Origin: Phorcus lineatus
Taxonomy: Eukaryota > Mollusca > Gastropoda > Trochida > Trochidae
Direction of reading: 5' to 3'
Length of the DNA stretch: 64,000 bases
Assembly (NCBI GenBank): GCA_921293015.1
Contig: OV121086.1
Span: forward strand, 43,789,402-43,853,401
Shown here: positions 47,501 through 59,930 of the stretch, one piece after another
Layout of the letters: the number at the start of each line of letters is the position of its first letter
How positions within the stretch are numbered: the stretch's first letter is position 1
Translations under genes and position numbers: made by a program
Notes under the pieces: generated by a model
The model's input: only the letters and a program-made list of their open reading frames with translations
Told to the model about the DNA's origin: nothing
The model's database searches: none

Positions 47501-50500
47501 CGCGCCCAATTTTGACGCCTTTGATTTTCAAGCGTCGAGGGTTATGCCCCTTTGAAAATGGCGATTACGTCAAAATAAAGCAATTTCGACGAAATCTTTT
47601 TCCTTAGATATGACCTTTGGTTGACCGCAGTAGTCAAAAGAGCATATACATAGGTCTCGCGCTCAATTTTGACGCCTTTGATTTTCAAGCGTCGAGGGTT
47701 ATGCCCCTTTGAAAATGGCGATTACGTCAAAATAAAGCAATTTCGACGAAATCTTTTTCCTTAGATATGACCTTTGGTTGACCGCAGTAGTCAAAAGAGC
47801 ATATACATAGGTCTCGCGCCCAATTTTGACGCCTTTGATTTTCAAGCGTCGAGGGTTATGCCCCTTTGAAAATGGCGATTACGTCAAAATAAAGCAATTT
47901 CGACGAAATCTTTTTCCTTAGATATGACCTTTGGTTGACCGCAGTAGTCAAAAGAGCATATACATAGGTCTCGTGCCCAATTTTGACGCCTTTGATTTTC
48001 AAGCGTCGAGGGTTATGCCCCTTTGAAAATGGCGATTACGTCAAAATAAAGCAATTTCGACGAAATCTTTTTCCTTAGATATGACCTTTGGTTGTCCGCA
48101 GTAGTCAAAAGAGCATATACATAGGTCTCGCGCTCAATTTTGACGCCTTTGATTTTCAAGCGTCGAGGGTTATGCCCCTTTGAAAATGGCGATTACGTCA
48201 AAATAAAGCAATTTCGACGAAATCTTTTTCCTTAGATATGACCTTTGGTTGACCGCAGTAGTCAAAAGAGCATATACATACGTCTCGCGCCCAATTTTGA
48301 CGCCTTTGATTTTCAAGCGTCGAGGGTTATGCCCCTTTGAAAATGGCGATTACGTCAAAATAAAGCAATTTCGACGAAATCTTTTTCCTTAGATATGACC
48401 TTTGGTTGACCGCAGTAGTCAAAAGAGCATATACATAGGTCTCGCGCTCAATTTTGACGCCTTTGATTTTCAAGCGTCGAGGGTTATGCCCCTTTGAAAA
48501 TGGCAATTACGTCAAAATAAAGCAATTTCGACGAAATCTTTTTCCTTAGATATGACCTTTGGTTGACCGCAGTAGTCAAAAGAGCATATACATAGGTCTC
48601 GCGCCCAATTTTGACGCCTTTGATTTTCAAGCGTCGAGGGTTATGCCCCTTTGAAAATGGCGATTACGTCAAAATAAAGCAATTTCGACGAAATCTTTTT
48701 CCTTAGATATGACCTTTGGTTGACCGCAGTAGTCAAAAGAGCATATACATAGGTCTCGTGCCCAATTTTGACGCCTTTGATTTTCAAGCGTCGAGGGTTA
48801 TGCCCCTTTGAAAATGGCGATTACGTCAAAATAAAGCAATTTCGACGAAATCTTTTTCCTTAGATATGACCTTTGGTTGTCCGCAGTAGTCAAAAGAGCA
48901 TATACATAGGTCTCGCGCTCAATTTTGACGCCTTTGATTTTCAAGCGTCGAGGGTTATGCCCCTTTGAAAATGGCGATTACGTCAAAATAAAGCAATTTC
49001 GACGAAATCTTTTTCCTTAGATATGACCTTTGGTTGACCGCAGTAGTCAAAAGAGCATATACATACGTCTCGCGCCCAATTTTGACGCCTTTGATTTTCA
49101 AGCGTCGAGGGTTATGCCCCTTTGAAAATGGCGATTACGTCAAAATAAAGCAATTTCGACGAAATCTTTTTCCTTAGATATGACCTTTGGTTGACCGCAG
49201 TAGTCAAAAGAGCATATACATAGGTCTCGTGCCCAATTTTGACGCCTTTGATTTTCAAGCGTCGAGGGTTATGCCCCTTTGAAAATGGCGATTACGTCAA
49301 AATAAAGCAATTTCGACGAAATCTTTTTCCTTAGATATGACCTTTGGTTGACCGCAGTAGTCAAAAGAGCATATACATAGGTCTCGCGCCCAATTTTAAC
49401 GCCTTTGATTTTCAAGCGTCGAGGGTTATGCCCCTTTGAAAATGGCGATTACGTCAAAATAAAGCAATTTCGACGAAATCTTTTTCCTTAGATATGACCT
49501 TTGGTTGACCGCAGTAGTCAAAAGAGCATATACATAGGTCTCGCGCCCAATTTTGACGCCTTTGATTTTCAAGCGTCGAGGGTTATGCCCCTTTGAAAAT
49601 GGCGATTACGTCAAAATAAAGCAATTTCGACGAAATCTTTTTCCTTAGATATGACCTTTGGTTGACCGCAGTAGTCAAAAGAGCATATACATAGGTCTCG
49701 CGCCCAATTTTGACGCCTTTGATTTTCAAGCGTCGAGGGTTGTGCGCCTTTGAAAATGGCGATTACGTCAAAATAAAGCAATTTCGACGAAATCTTTTTC
49801 CTTAGATATGACCTTTGGTTGACCGCAGTAGTCAAAAGAACATATACATAGGTCTCGCGCCCAATTTTGACGCCTTTGATTTTCAAGCGTCGAGGGTTAT
49901 GCCCCTTTGAAAATGGCGATTACGTCAAAATAAAGCAATTTCGACGAAATCTTTTTCCTTAGATATGACCTTTGGTTGACCGCAGTAGTCAAAAGAGCAT
50001 ATACATAGGTCTCGCGCCCAATTTTGACGCCTTTGATTTTCAAGCGTCGAGGGTTATGCCCCTTTGAAAATGGCGATTACGTCAAAATAAAGCAATTTCG
50101 ACGAAATCTTTTTCCTTAGATATGACCTTTGGTTGTCCGCAGTAGTCAAAAGAGCATATACATACGTCTCGCGCCCAATTTTGACGCCTTTGATTTTCAA
50201 GCGTCGAGGGTTATGCCCCTTTGAAAATGGCGATTACGTCAAAATAAAGCAATTTCGACGAAATCTTTTTCCTTAGATATGACCTTTGGTTGTCCGCAGT
50301 AGTCAAAAGAGCATATACATAGGTCTCGCGCTCAATTTTGACGCCTTTGATTTTCAAGCGTCGAGGGTTATGCCCCTTTGAAAATGGCGATTACGTCAAA
50401 ATAAAGCAATTTCGACGAAATCTTTTTCCTTAGATATGACCTTTGGTTGACCGCAGTAGTCAAAAGAGCATATACATACGTCTCGCGCCCAATTTTGACG

Positions 50501-53500
50501 CCTTTGATTTTCAAGCGTCGAGGGTTATGCCCCTTTGAAAATGGCGATTACGTCAAAATAAAGCAATTTCGACGAAATCTTTTTCCTTAGATATGACCTT
50601 TGGTTGACCGCAGTAGTCAAAAGAGCATATACATAGGTCTCGCGCCCAATTTTGACGCCTTTGATTTTCAAGCGTCGAGGGTTATGCCCCTTTGAAAATG
50701 GCGATTACGTCAAAATAAAGCAATTTCGACGAAATCTTTTTCCTTAGATATGACCTTTGGTTGACCGCAGTAGTCAAAAGAGCATATACATAGGTCTCGC
50801 GCCCAATTTTAACGCCTTTGATTTTCAAGCGTCGAGGGTTATGCCCCTTTGAAAATGGCGATTACGTCAAAATAAAGCAATTTCGACGAAATCTTTTTCC
50901 TTAGATATGACATTTGGTTGACCGCAGTAGTCAAAAGAGCATATACATAGGTCTCGCGCCCAATTTTGACGCCTTTGATTTTCAAGCGTCGAGGGTTATG
51001 CCCCTTTGAAAATGGCGATTACGTCAAAATAAAGCAATTTCGACGAAATCTTTTTCCTTAGATATGACCTTTGGTTGACCGCAGTAGTCAAAAGAACATA
51101 TACATAGGTCTCGCGCCCAATTTTGACGCCTTTGATTTTCAAGCGTCGAGGGTTATGCCCCTTTGAAAATGGCGATTACGTCAAAATAAAGCAATTTCGA
51201 CGAAATCTTTTTCCTTAGATATGACCTTTGGTTGACCGCAGTAGTCAAAAGAGCATATACATAGGTCTCGCGCTCAATTTTGATTCCTTTGATTTTCAAG
51301 CGTCGAGGGTTATGCCCCTTTGAAAATGGCGATTACGTCAAAATAAAGCAATTTCGACGAAATCTTTTTCCTTAGATATGACCTTTGGTTGACCGCAGTA
51401 GTCAAAAGAGCATATACATACGTCTCGCGCCCAATTTTGACGCCTTTGATTTTCAAGCGTCGAGGGTTATGCCCCTTTGAAAATGGCGATTACGTCAAAA
51501 TAAAGCAATTTCGACGAAATCTTTTTCCTTAGATATGACATTTGGTTGACCGCAGTAGTCAAAAGAGCATATACATAGGTCTCGTGCCCAATTTTGACGC
51601 CTTTGATTTTCAAGCGTCGAGGGTTATGCCCCTTTGAAAATGGCGATTACGTCAAAATAAAGCAATTTCGACGAAATCTTTTTCCTTAGATATGACCTTT
51701 GGTTGACCGCAGTAGTCAAAAGAGCATATACATAGGTCTCGCGCTCAATTTTGACGCCTTTGATTTTCAAGCGTCGAGGGTTATGCCCCTTTGAAAATGG
51801 CGATTACGTCAAAATAAAGCAATTTCGACGAAATCTTTTTCCTTAGATATGACCTTTGGTTGACCGCAGTAGTCAAAAGAGCATATACATACGTCTCGCG
51901 CCCAATTTTGACGCCTTTGATTTTCAAGCGTCGAGGGTTATGCCCCTTTGAAAATGGCGATTACGTCAAAATAAAGCAATTTCGACGAAATCTTTTTCCT
52001 TAGATATGACCTTTGGTTGACCGCAGTAGTCAAAAGAGCATATACATAGGTCTCGCGCCCAATTTTGACGCCTTTGATTTTCAAGCGTTGAGGGTTATGC
52101 CCCTTTGAAAATGGCGATTACGTCAAAATAAAGCAATTTCGACGAAATCTTTTTCCTTAGATATGACCTTTGGTTGACCGCAGTAGTCAAAAGAGCATAT
52201 ACATAGGTCTTGCGCCCAATTTTGACGCCTTTGATTTTCAAGCGTCGAGGGTTATGCCCCTTTGAAAATGGTGATTACGTCAAAATAAAGCAAGTTCGAC
52301 GAACTCTTTTTCCTTAGATATGACATTTGGTTGACCGCAGTAGTCAAAAGAGCATATACATAGGTCTCGCGCCCAATTTTGACGCCTTTGATTTTCAAGC
52401 GTCGAGGGTTATGCCCCTTTGAAAATGGCGATTACGTCAAAATAAAGCAATTTCGACGAAATCTTTTTCCTTAGATATGACCTTTGGTTGACCGCAGTAG
52501 TCAAAAGAGCATATACATAGGTCTCGCGCCCAATTTTGACGCCTTTGATTTTCAAGCGTCGAGGGTTATGCCCCTTTGAAAATGGCGATTACGTCAAAAT
52601 AAAGCAATTTCGACGAAATCTTTTTCCTTAGATATGACCTTTGGTTGACCGCAGTAGTCAAAAGAGCATATACATACGTCTCGCGCCCAATTTTGACGCC
52701 TTTGATTTTCAAGCGTCGAGGGTTATGCCCCTTTGAAAATGGCAATTACGTCAAAATAAAGCAATTTCGACGAAATCTTTTTCCTTAGATATGACCTTTG
52801 GTTGACCGCAGTAGTCAAAAGAGCATATACATAGGTCTCGCGCCCAATTTTGACGCCTTTGATTTTCAAGCGTCGAGGGTTATGCCCCTTTGAAAATGGC
52901 GATTACGTCAAAATAAAGCAATTTCGACGAAATCTTTTTCCTTAGATATGACCTTTGGTTGACCGCAGTAGTCAAAAGAGCATATACATAGGTCTCGCGC
53001 CCAATTTTGACGCCTTTGATTTTCAAGCGTCGAGGGTTATGCCCCTTTGAAAATAGCGATTACGTCAAAATAAAGCAATTTCGACGAAATCTTTTTCCTT
53101 AGATATGACCTTTGGTTGACCGCAGTAGTCAAAAGAGCATATACATAGGTCTCGCGCCCAATTTTGACGCCTTTGATTTTCAAGCGTCGAGGGTTATGCC
53201 CCTTTGAAAATGGCGATTACGTCAAAATAAAGCAATTTCGACGAAATCTTTTTCCTTAGATATGACCTTTGGTTGACCGCAGTAGTCAAAAGAGCATATA
53301 CATAGGTCTCGCGCCCAATTTTGACGCCTTTGATTTTCAAGCGTCGAGGGTTATGCCCCTTTGAAAATGGCGATTACGTCAAAATAAAGCAATTTCGACG
53401 AAATCTTTTTCCTTAGATATGACCTTTGGTTGACCGCAGTAGTCAAAAGAGCATATACATAGGTCTCGCGCCCAATTTTGACGCCTTTGATTTTCAAGCG

Positions 53501-55830
53501 TCGAGGGTTATGCCCCTTTGAAAATGGCGATTACGTCAAAATAAAGCAATTTCGACGAAATCTTTTTCCTTAGATATGACCTTTGGTTGACCGCAGTTGT
53601 CAAAAGAGCATATACATAGGTCTCGCGCCCAATTTTGACGCCTTTGATTTTCAAGCGTCGAGGGTTGTGCCCCTTTGAAAATGGCGATTACGTCAAAATA
53701 AAGCAATTTCGACGAAATCTTTTTCCTTAGATATGACCTTTGGTTGACCGCAGTAGTCAAAAGAACATATACATAGGTCTCGCGCCCAATTTTGACGCCT
53801 TTGATTTTCAAGCGTCGAGGGTTATGCCCCTTTGAAAATGGCGATTACGTCAAAATAAAGCAATTTCGACGAAATCTTTTTCCTTAGATATGACCTTTGG
53901 TTGACCGCAGTAGTCAAAAGAGCATATACATAGGTCTCGCGCTCAATTTTGACGCCTTTGATTTTCAAGCGTCGAGGGTTATGCCCCTTTGAAAATGGCG
54001 ATTACGTCAAAATAAAGCAATTTCGACGAAATCTTTTTCCTTAGATATGACCTTTGGTTGACCGCAGTAGTCAAAAGAGCATATACATAGGTCTCGCGCC
54101 CAATTTTGACGCCTTTGATTTTCAAGCGTCGAGGGTTATGCCCCTTTGAAAATGGCGATTACGTCAAAATAAAGCAATTTCGACGAAATCTTTTTCCTTA
54201 GATATGACCTTTGGTTGACCGCAGTAGTCAAAAGAGCATATACATAGGTCTCGTGCCCAATTTTGACGCCTTTGATTTTCAAGCGTCGAGGGTTATGCCC
54301 CTTTGAAAATGGCGATTACGTCAAATTAAAGCAATTTCGACGAAATCTTTTTCCTTAGATATGACCTTTGGTTGACCGCAGTAGTCAAAAGAGCATATAC
54401 ATAGGTCTCGCGCTCAATTTTGACGCCTTTGATTTTCAAGCGTCGAGGGTTATGCCCCTTTGAAAATGGCGATTACGTCAAAATAAAGCAATTTCGACGA
54501 AATCTTTTTCCTTAGATATGACCTTTGGTTGACCGCAGTAGTCAAAAGAGCATATACATACGTCTCGCGCCCAATTTTGACGCCTTTGATTTTCAAGCGT
54601 CGAGGGTTATGCCCCTTTGAAAATGGCGATTACGTCAAAATAAAGCAATTTCGACGAAATCTTTTTCCTTAGATATGACCTTTGGTTGACCGCAGTAGTC
54701 AAAAGAGCATATACATAGGTCTCGCGCCCAATTTTGACGCCTTTGATTTTCAAGCGTCGAGGGTTATGCCCCTTTGAAAATGGCGATTACGTCAAAATAA
54801 AGCAATTTCGACGAAATCTTTTTCCTTAGATATGACCTTTGGTTGACCGCAGTAGTCAAAAGAGCATATACATAGGTCTTGCGCCCAATTTTGACGCCTT
54901 TGATTTTCAAGCGTCGAGGGTTATGCCCCTTTGAAAATGGTGATTACGTCAAAATAAAGCAATTTCGACGAACTCTTTTTCCTTAGATATGACATTTGGT
55001 TGACCGCAGTAGTCAAAAGAGCATATACATAGGTCTCGCGCCCAATTTTGACGCCTTTGATTTTCAAGCGTCGAGGGTTATGCCCCTTTGAAAATGGCGA
55101 TTACGTCAAAATAAAGCAATTTCGACGAACTCTTTTTCCTTAGATATGACCTTTGGTTGACCGCAGTAGTCAAAAGAGCATATACATAGGTCTCGCGCCC
55201 AATTTTGACGCCTTTGATTTTCAAGCGTCGAGGGTTATGCCCCTTTGAAAATGGCGATTACGTCAAAATAAAGCAATTTCGACGAAATCTTTTTCCTTAG
55301 ATATGACCTTTGGTTGACCGCAGTAGTCAAAAGAGCATATACATAGGTCTCGCGCCCAATTTTGACGCCTTTGATTTTCAAGCGTCGCGGGTCATGCCCC
55401 TTTGAAAATGGCGATTACGTCAAAATAAAGCAATTTCGACGAAATCTTTTTCCTTAGATATGACCTTTGGTTGACCGCAGAAGTCAAAAGAGCATATACA
55501 TAGGTCTCGCGCCCAATTTTGACGCCTTTGATTTTCAAGCGTCGAGGGTTATGCCCCTTTGAAAATGGCGATTACGTCAAAATAAAGCAATTTCGACGAA
55601 ATCTTTTTCCTTAGATATGACATTTGGTTGACCGCAGTAGTCAAAAGAGCATATACATAGGTCTCGCGCCCAATTTTGACGCCTTTGATTTTCAAGCGTC
55701 GAGGGTTATGCCCCTTTGAAAATGGCGATTACGTCAAAATAAAGCAATTTTGAAGAAATCTTTTTCCTTAGATATGACCTTTGGTTGACCGCAGTAGTCA
55801 AAAGAGCATATACATAGGTCTCGCGCCCAA

Positions 55831-55878
55831 TTTTGACGTAATCGCCATGCCCCTTTGAAAATGGCGATTACGTCAAAA
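55831..55878. repeat. Perfect 18-bp hairpin in a rearranged monomer
   Basis: TTTTGACGTAATCGCCAT (55831-55848) and its exact complement (55861-55878) enclose GCCCCTTTGAAA. In normal monomers 26 bases stand where TAATCGCC is here, so this monomer is 18 bp shorter. The new bases are the complement of GGCGATTA in the facing arm. Confidence 0.95.
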
Positions 55879-56019
55879 TAAAGCAATTTCGACGAAATCT
55901 TTTTCCTTAGATATGACCTTTGGTTGACCGCAGTAGTCAAAAGAGCATATACATAGGTCTCGCGCCCAATTTTGACGCCTTTGATTTTCAAGCGTCGAGG
56001 GTTATGCCCCTTTGAAAAT

Positions 56020-59000
56020 GGCGATTACGTCAAAATAAAGCAATTTCGACGAAATATTTTTCCTTAGATATGACCTTTGGTTGACCGCAGTAGTCAAAAG
56101 AGCATATACATAGGTCTCGCGCCCAATTTTGACGCCTTTGATTTTCAAGCGTCGAGGGTTATGCCCCTTTGAAAATAGCGATTACGTCAAAATAAAGCAA
56201 TTTCGACGAAATCTTTTTCCTTAGATATGACCTTTGGTTGACCGCAGTAGTCAAAAGAGCATATACATAGGTCTCGCGCCCAATTTTGACGCCTTTGATT
56301 TTCAAGCGTCGAGGGTTGTGCCCCTTTGAAAATGGCGATTACGTCAAAATTAAGCAATTTCGACGAAATCTTTTTCCTTAGATATGACATTTGGTTGACC
56401 GCAGTAGTCAAAAGAGCATATACATAGGTCTCGCGCCCAATTTTGACGCCTTTGATTTTCAAGCGTCGAGGGTTATGCCCCTTTGAAAATGGCGATTACG
56501 TCAAAATAAAGCAATTTTGAAGAAATCTTTTTCCTTAGATATGACCTTTGGTTGATCGCAGTAGTCAAAAGAGCATATACATAGGTCTCGCGCCCAATTT
56601 TGACACCTTTGATTTTCAAGCGTCGAGGGTCATGCCCCTTTGAAAATGGCGATTACGTCAAAATAAAGCAATTTCGACGAAATCTTTTTCCTTAGATATG
56701 ACCTTTGGTTGACCGCAGTAGTCAAAAGAGCATATACATAGGTCTCGCGCCCAATTTTGACGCCTTTGATTTTTAAGCGTCGAGGGTTATGCCCCTTTGA
56801 AAATGGCGATTACGTCAAAATAAAGCAATTTCGACGAAATCATTTTCCTTAGATATGACATTTGGTTGACCGCAGTAGTCAAAAGAGCATATACATAGGT
56901 CTCGCGCCCAATTTTGAAGCCTTTGATTTTCAAGCGTCGAGGGTTATGCCCCTTTGAAAATGGCGATTACGTCAAAATAAAGCAATTTCGACGAAATCTT
57001 TTTCCTTAGATATGACATTTGGTTGACCGCAGTAGTCAAAAGAGCATATACATAGGTCTCGCGCCCAATTTTGACGCCTTTGATTTTCAAGCGTCGAGGG
57101 TTATGCCCCTTTGAAAATGGCGATTACGTCAAAATAAAGCAATTTCGACGAAATCTTTTTCCTTAGATATGACCTTTGGTTGACCGCAGTAGTCAAAAGA
57201 ACATATACATAGGTCTCGCGCCCAATTTTGACGCCTTTGATTTTCAAGCGTCGAGGGTCATGCCCCTTTGAAAATGGCGATTACGTCAAAATAAAGCAAT
57301 TTCGACGAAATCTTTTTCCTTAGATATGACCTTTGGTTGACCGCAGTAGTCAAAAGAGCATATACATAGGTCTCGCGCCCAATTTTGACGCCTTTGATTT
57401 TCAAGCGTCGAGGGTTATGCCCCTTTGAAAATGGCGATTACGTCAAAATAAAGCAATTTCGACGAAATCTTTTTCCTTAGATATGACCTTTGGTTGACCG
57501 CAGTAGTCAAAAGAGCATATACATACGTCTCGCGCCCAATTTTGACGCCTTTGATTTTCAAGCGTCGAGGGTTATGCCCCTTTGAAAATGGCGATTACGT
57601 CAAAATAAAGCAATTTCGACGAAATCTTTTTCCTTAGATATGACCTTTGGTTGACCGCAGTAGTCAAAAGAGCATATACATAGGTCTCGCGCCCAATTTT
57701 GACGCCTTTGATTTTCAAGCGTCGAGGGTTATGCCCCTTTGAAAATGGCGATTACGTCAAAATAAAGCAATTTCGACGAAATCTTTTTCCTTAGATATGA
57801 CCTTTGGTTGACCGCAGTAGTCAAAAGAGCATATACATAGGTCTTGCGCCCAATTTTGACGCCTTTGATTTTCAAGCGTCGAGGGTTATGCCCCTTTGAA
57901 AATGGTGATTACGTCAAAATAAAGCAATTTCGACGAACTCTTTTTCCTTAGATATGACCTTTGGTTGACCGCAGTAGTCAAAAGAGCATATACATAGGTC
58001 TCGCGCCCAATTTTGACGCCTTTGATTTTCAAGCGTCGAGGGTTATGCCCCTTTGAAAATGGCGATTACGTCAAAATAAAGCAATTTCGATGAAATCTTT
58101 TTCCTTAGATATGACCTTTGGTTGACCGCAGTAGTCAAAAGAGCATATACATAGGTCTCGCGCCCAATTTTGACGCCTTTGATTTTCAAGCGTCGAGGGT
58201 TATGCCCCTTTGAAAATGGCGATTACGTCAAAATAAAGCAATTTCGACGAAATCTTTTTCCTTAGATATGACCTTTGGTTGACCGCAGTAGTCAAAAGAG
58301 CATATACATAGGTCTCGCGCCCAATTTTGACGCCTTTGATTTTCAAGCGTCGAGGGTCATGCCCCTTTGAAAATGGCGATTACGTCAAAATAAAGCAATT
58401 TCGACGAAATCTTTTTCCTTAGATATGACCTTTGGTTGACCGCAGAAGTCAAAAGAGCATATACATAGGTCTCGCGCCCAATTTTGACGCCTTTGATTTT
58501 CAAGCGTCGAGGGTTATGCCCCTTTGAAAATGGCGATTACGTCAAAATAAAGCAATTTCGACGAAATCTTTTTCCTTAGATATGACCTTTGGTTGACCGC
58601 AGTAGTCAAAAGAGCATATACATAGGTCTCGCGCCCAATTTTGACGCCTTTGATTTTCAAGCGTCGAGGGTTATGCCCCTTTGAAAATGGCGATTACGTC
58701 AAAATAAAGCAATTTTGAAGAAATCTTTTTCCTTAGATATGACCTTTGGTTGATCGCAGTAGTCAAAAGAGCATATACATAGGTCTCGCGCCCAATTTTG
58801 ACACCTTTGATTTTCAAGCGTCGAGGGTCATGCACCTTTGAAAATGGCGATTACGTCAAAATAAAGCAATTTCGACGAAATCTTTTTCCTTAGATATGAC
58901 ATTTGGTTGACCGCAGTAGTCAAAAGAGCATATACATAGGTCTCGCGCCCAATTTTGACGCCTTTGATTTTCAAGCGTCGAGGGTTATGCCCCTTTGAAA

Positions 59001-59930
59001 ATGGCGATTACGTCAAAATAAAGCAATTTCGACGAAATATTTTTCCTTAGATATGACCTTTGGTTGACCGCAGTAGTCAAAAGAGCATATACATAGGTCT
59101 CGCGCCCAATTTTGACGCCTTTGATTTTCAAGCGTCGAGGGTTATGCCCCTTTGAAAATAGCGATTACGTCAAAATAAAGCAATTTCGACGAAATCTTTT
59201 TCCTTAGATATGACCTTTGGTTGACCGCAGTAGTCAAAAGAGCATATACATAGGTCTCGCGCCCAATTTTGACGCCTTTGATTTTCAAGCGTCGAGGGTT
59301 GTGCCCCTTTGAAAATGGCGATTACGTCAAAATTAAGCAATTTCGACGAAATCTTTTTCCTTAGATATGACATTTGGTTGACCGCAGTAGTCAAAAGAGC
59401 ATATACATAGGTCTCGCGCCCAATTTTGACGCCTTTGATTTTCAAGCGTCGAGGGTTATGCCCCTTTGAAAATGGCGATTACGTCAAAATAAAGCAATTT
59501 AGAAGAAATCTTTTTCCTTAGATATGACCTTTGGTTGATCGCAGTAGTCAAAAGAGCATATACATAGGTCTCGCGCCCAATTTTGACACCTTTGATTTTC
59601 AAGCGTCGAGGGTCATGCCCCTTTGAAAATGGCGATTACGTCAAAATAAAGCAATTTCGACGAAATCTTTTTCCTTAGATATGACCTTTGGTTGACCGCA
59701 GTAGTCAAAAGAGCATATACATAGGTCTCGCGCCCAATTTTGACGCCTTTGATTTTTAAGCGTCGAGGGTTATGCCCCTTTGAAAATGGCGATTACGTCA
59801 AAATAAAGCAATTTCGACGAAATCATTTTCCTTAGATATGACCTTTGGTTGACCGCAGTAGTCAAAAGAGCATATACATAGGTCTCGCGCCCAATTTTGA
59901 AGCCTTTGATTTTCAAGCGTCGAGGGTTAT
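56020..59930 (+). repeat. 19-monomer (2983-bp) duplicated block
   Basis: An ordered set of rare variants at 56050-56920 recurs at 59033-59903. The set is CGAAATATTTTTCC, GAAAATAGCGATT, AAAATTAAGC, AAGAAATC, TTGATCGCAG, TTTTGACACC, GATTTTTAAGCG, AAATCATTTTCC and TTTTGAAGCC. Offset is 2983 bp, 19 monomers. A further partial copy of the AAGAAATC-TTGATCGCAG-GACACC trio lies at 58713-58803. Confidence 0.88.
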
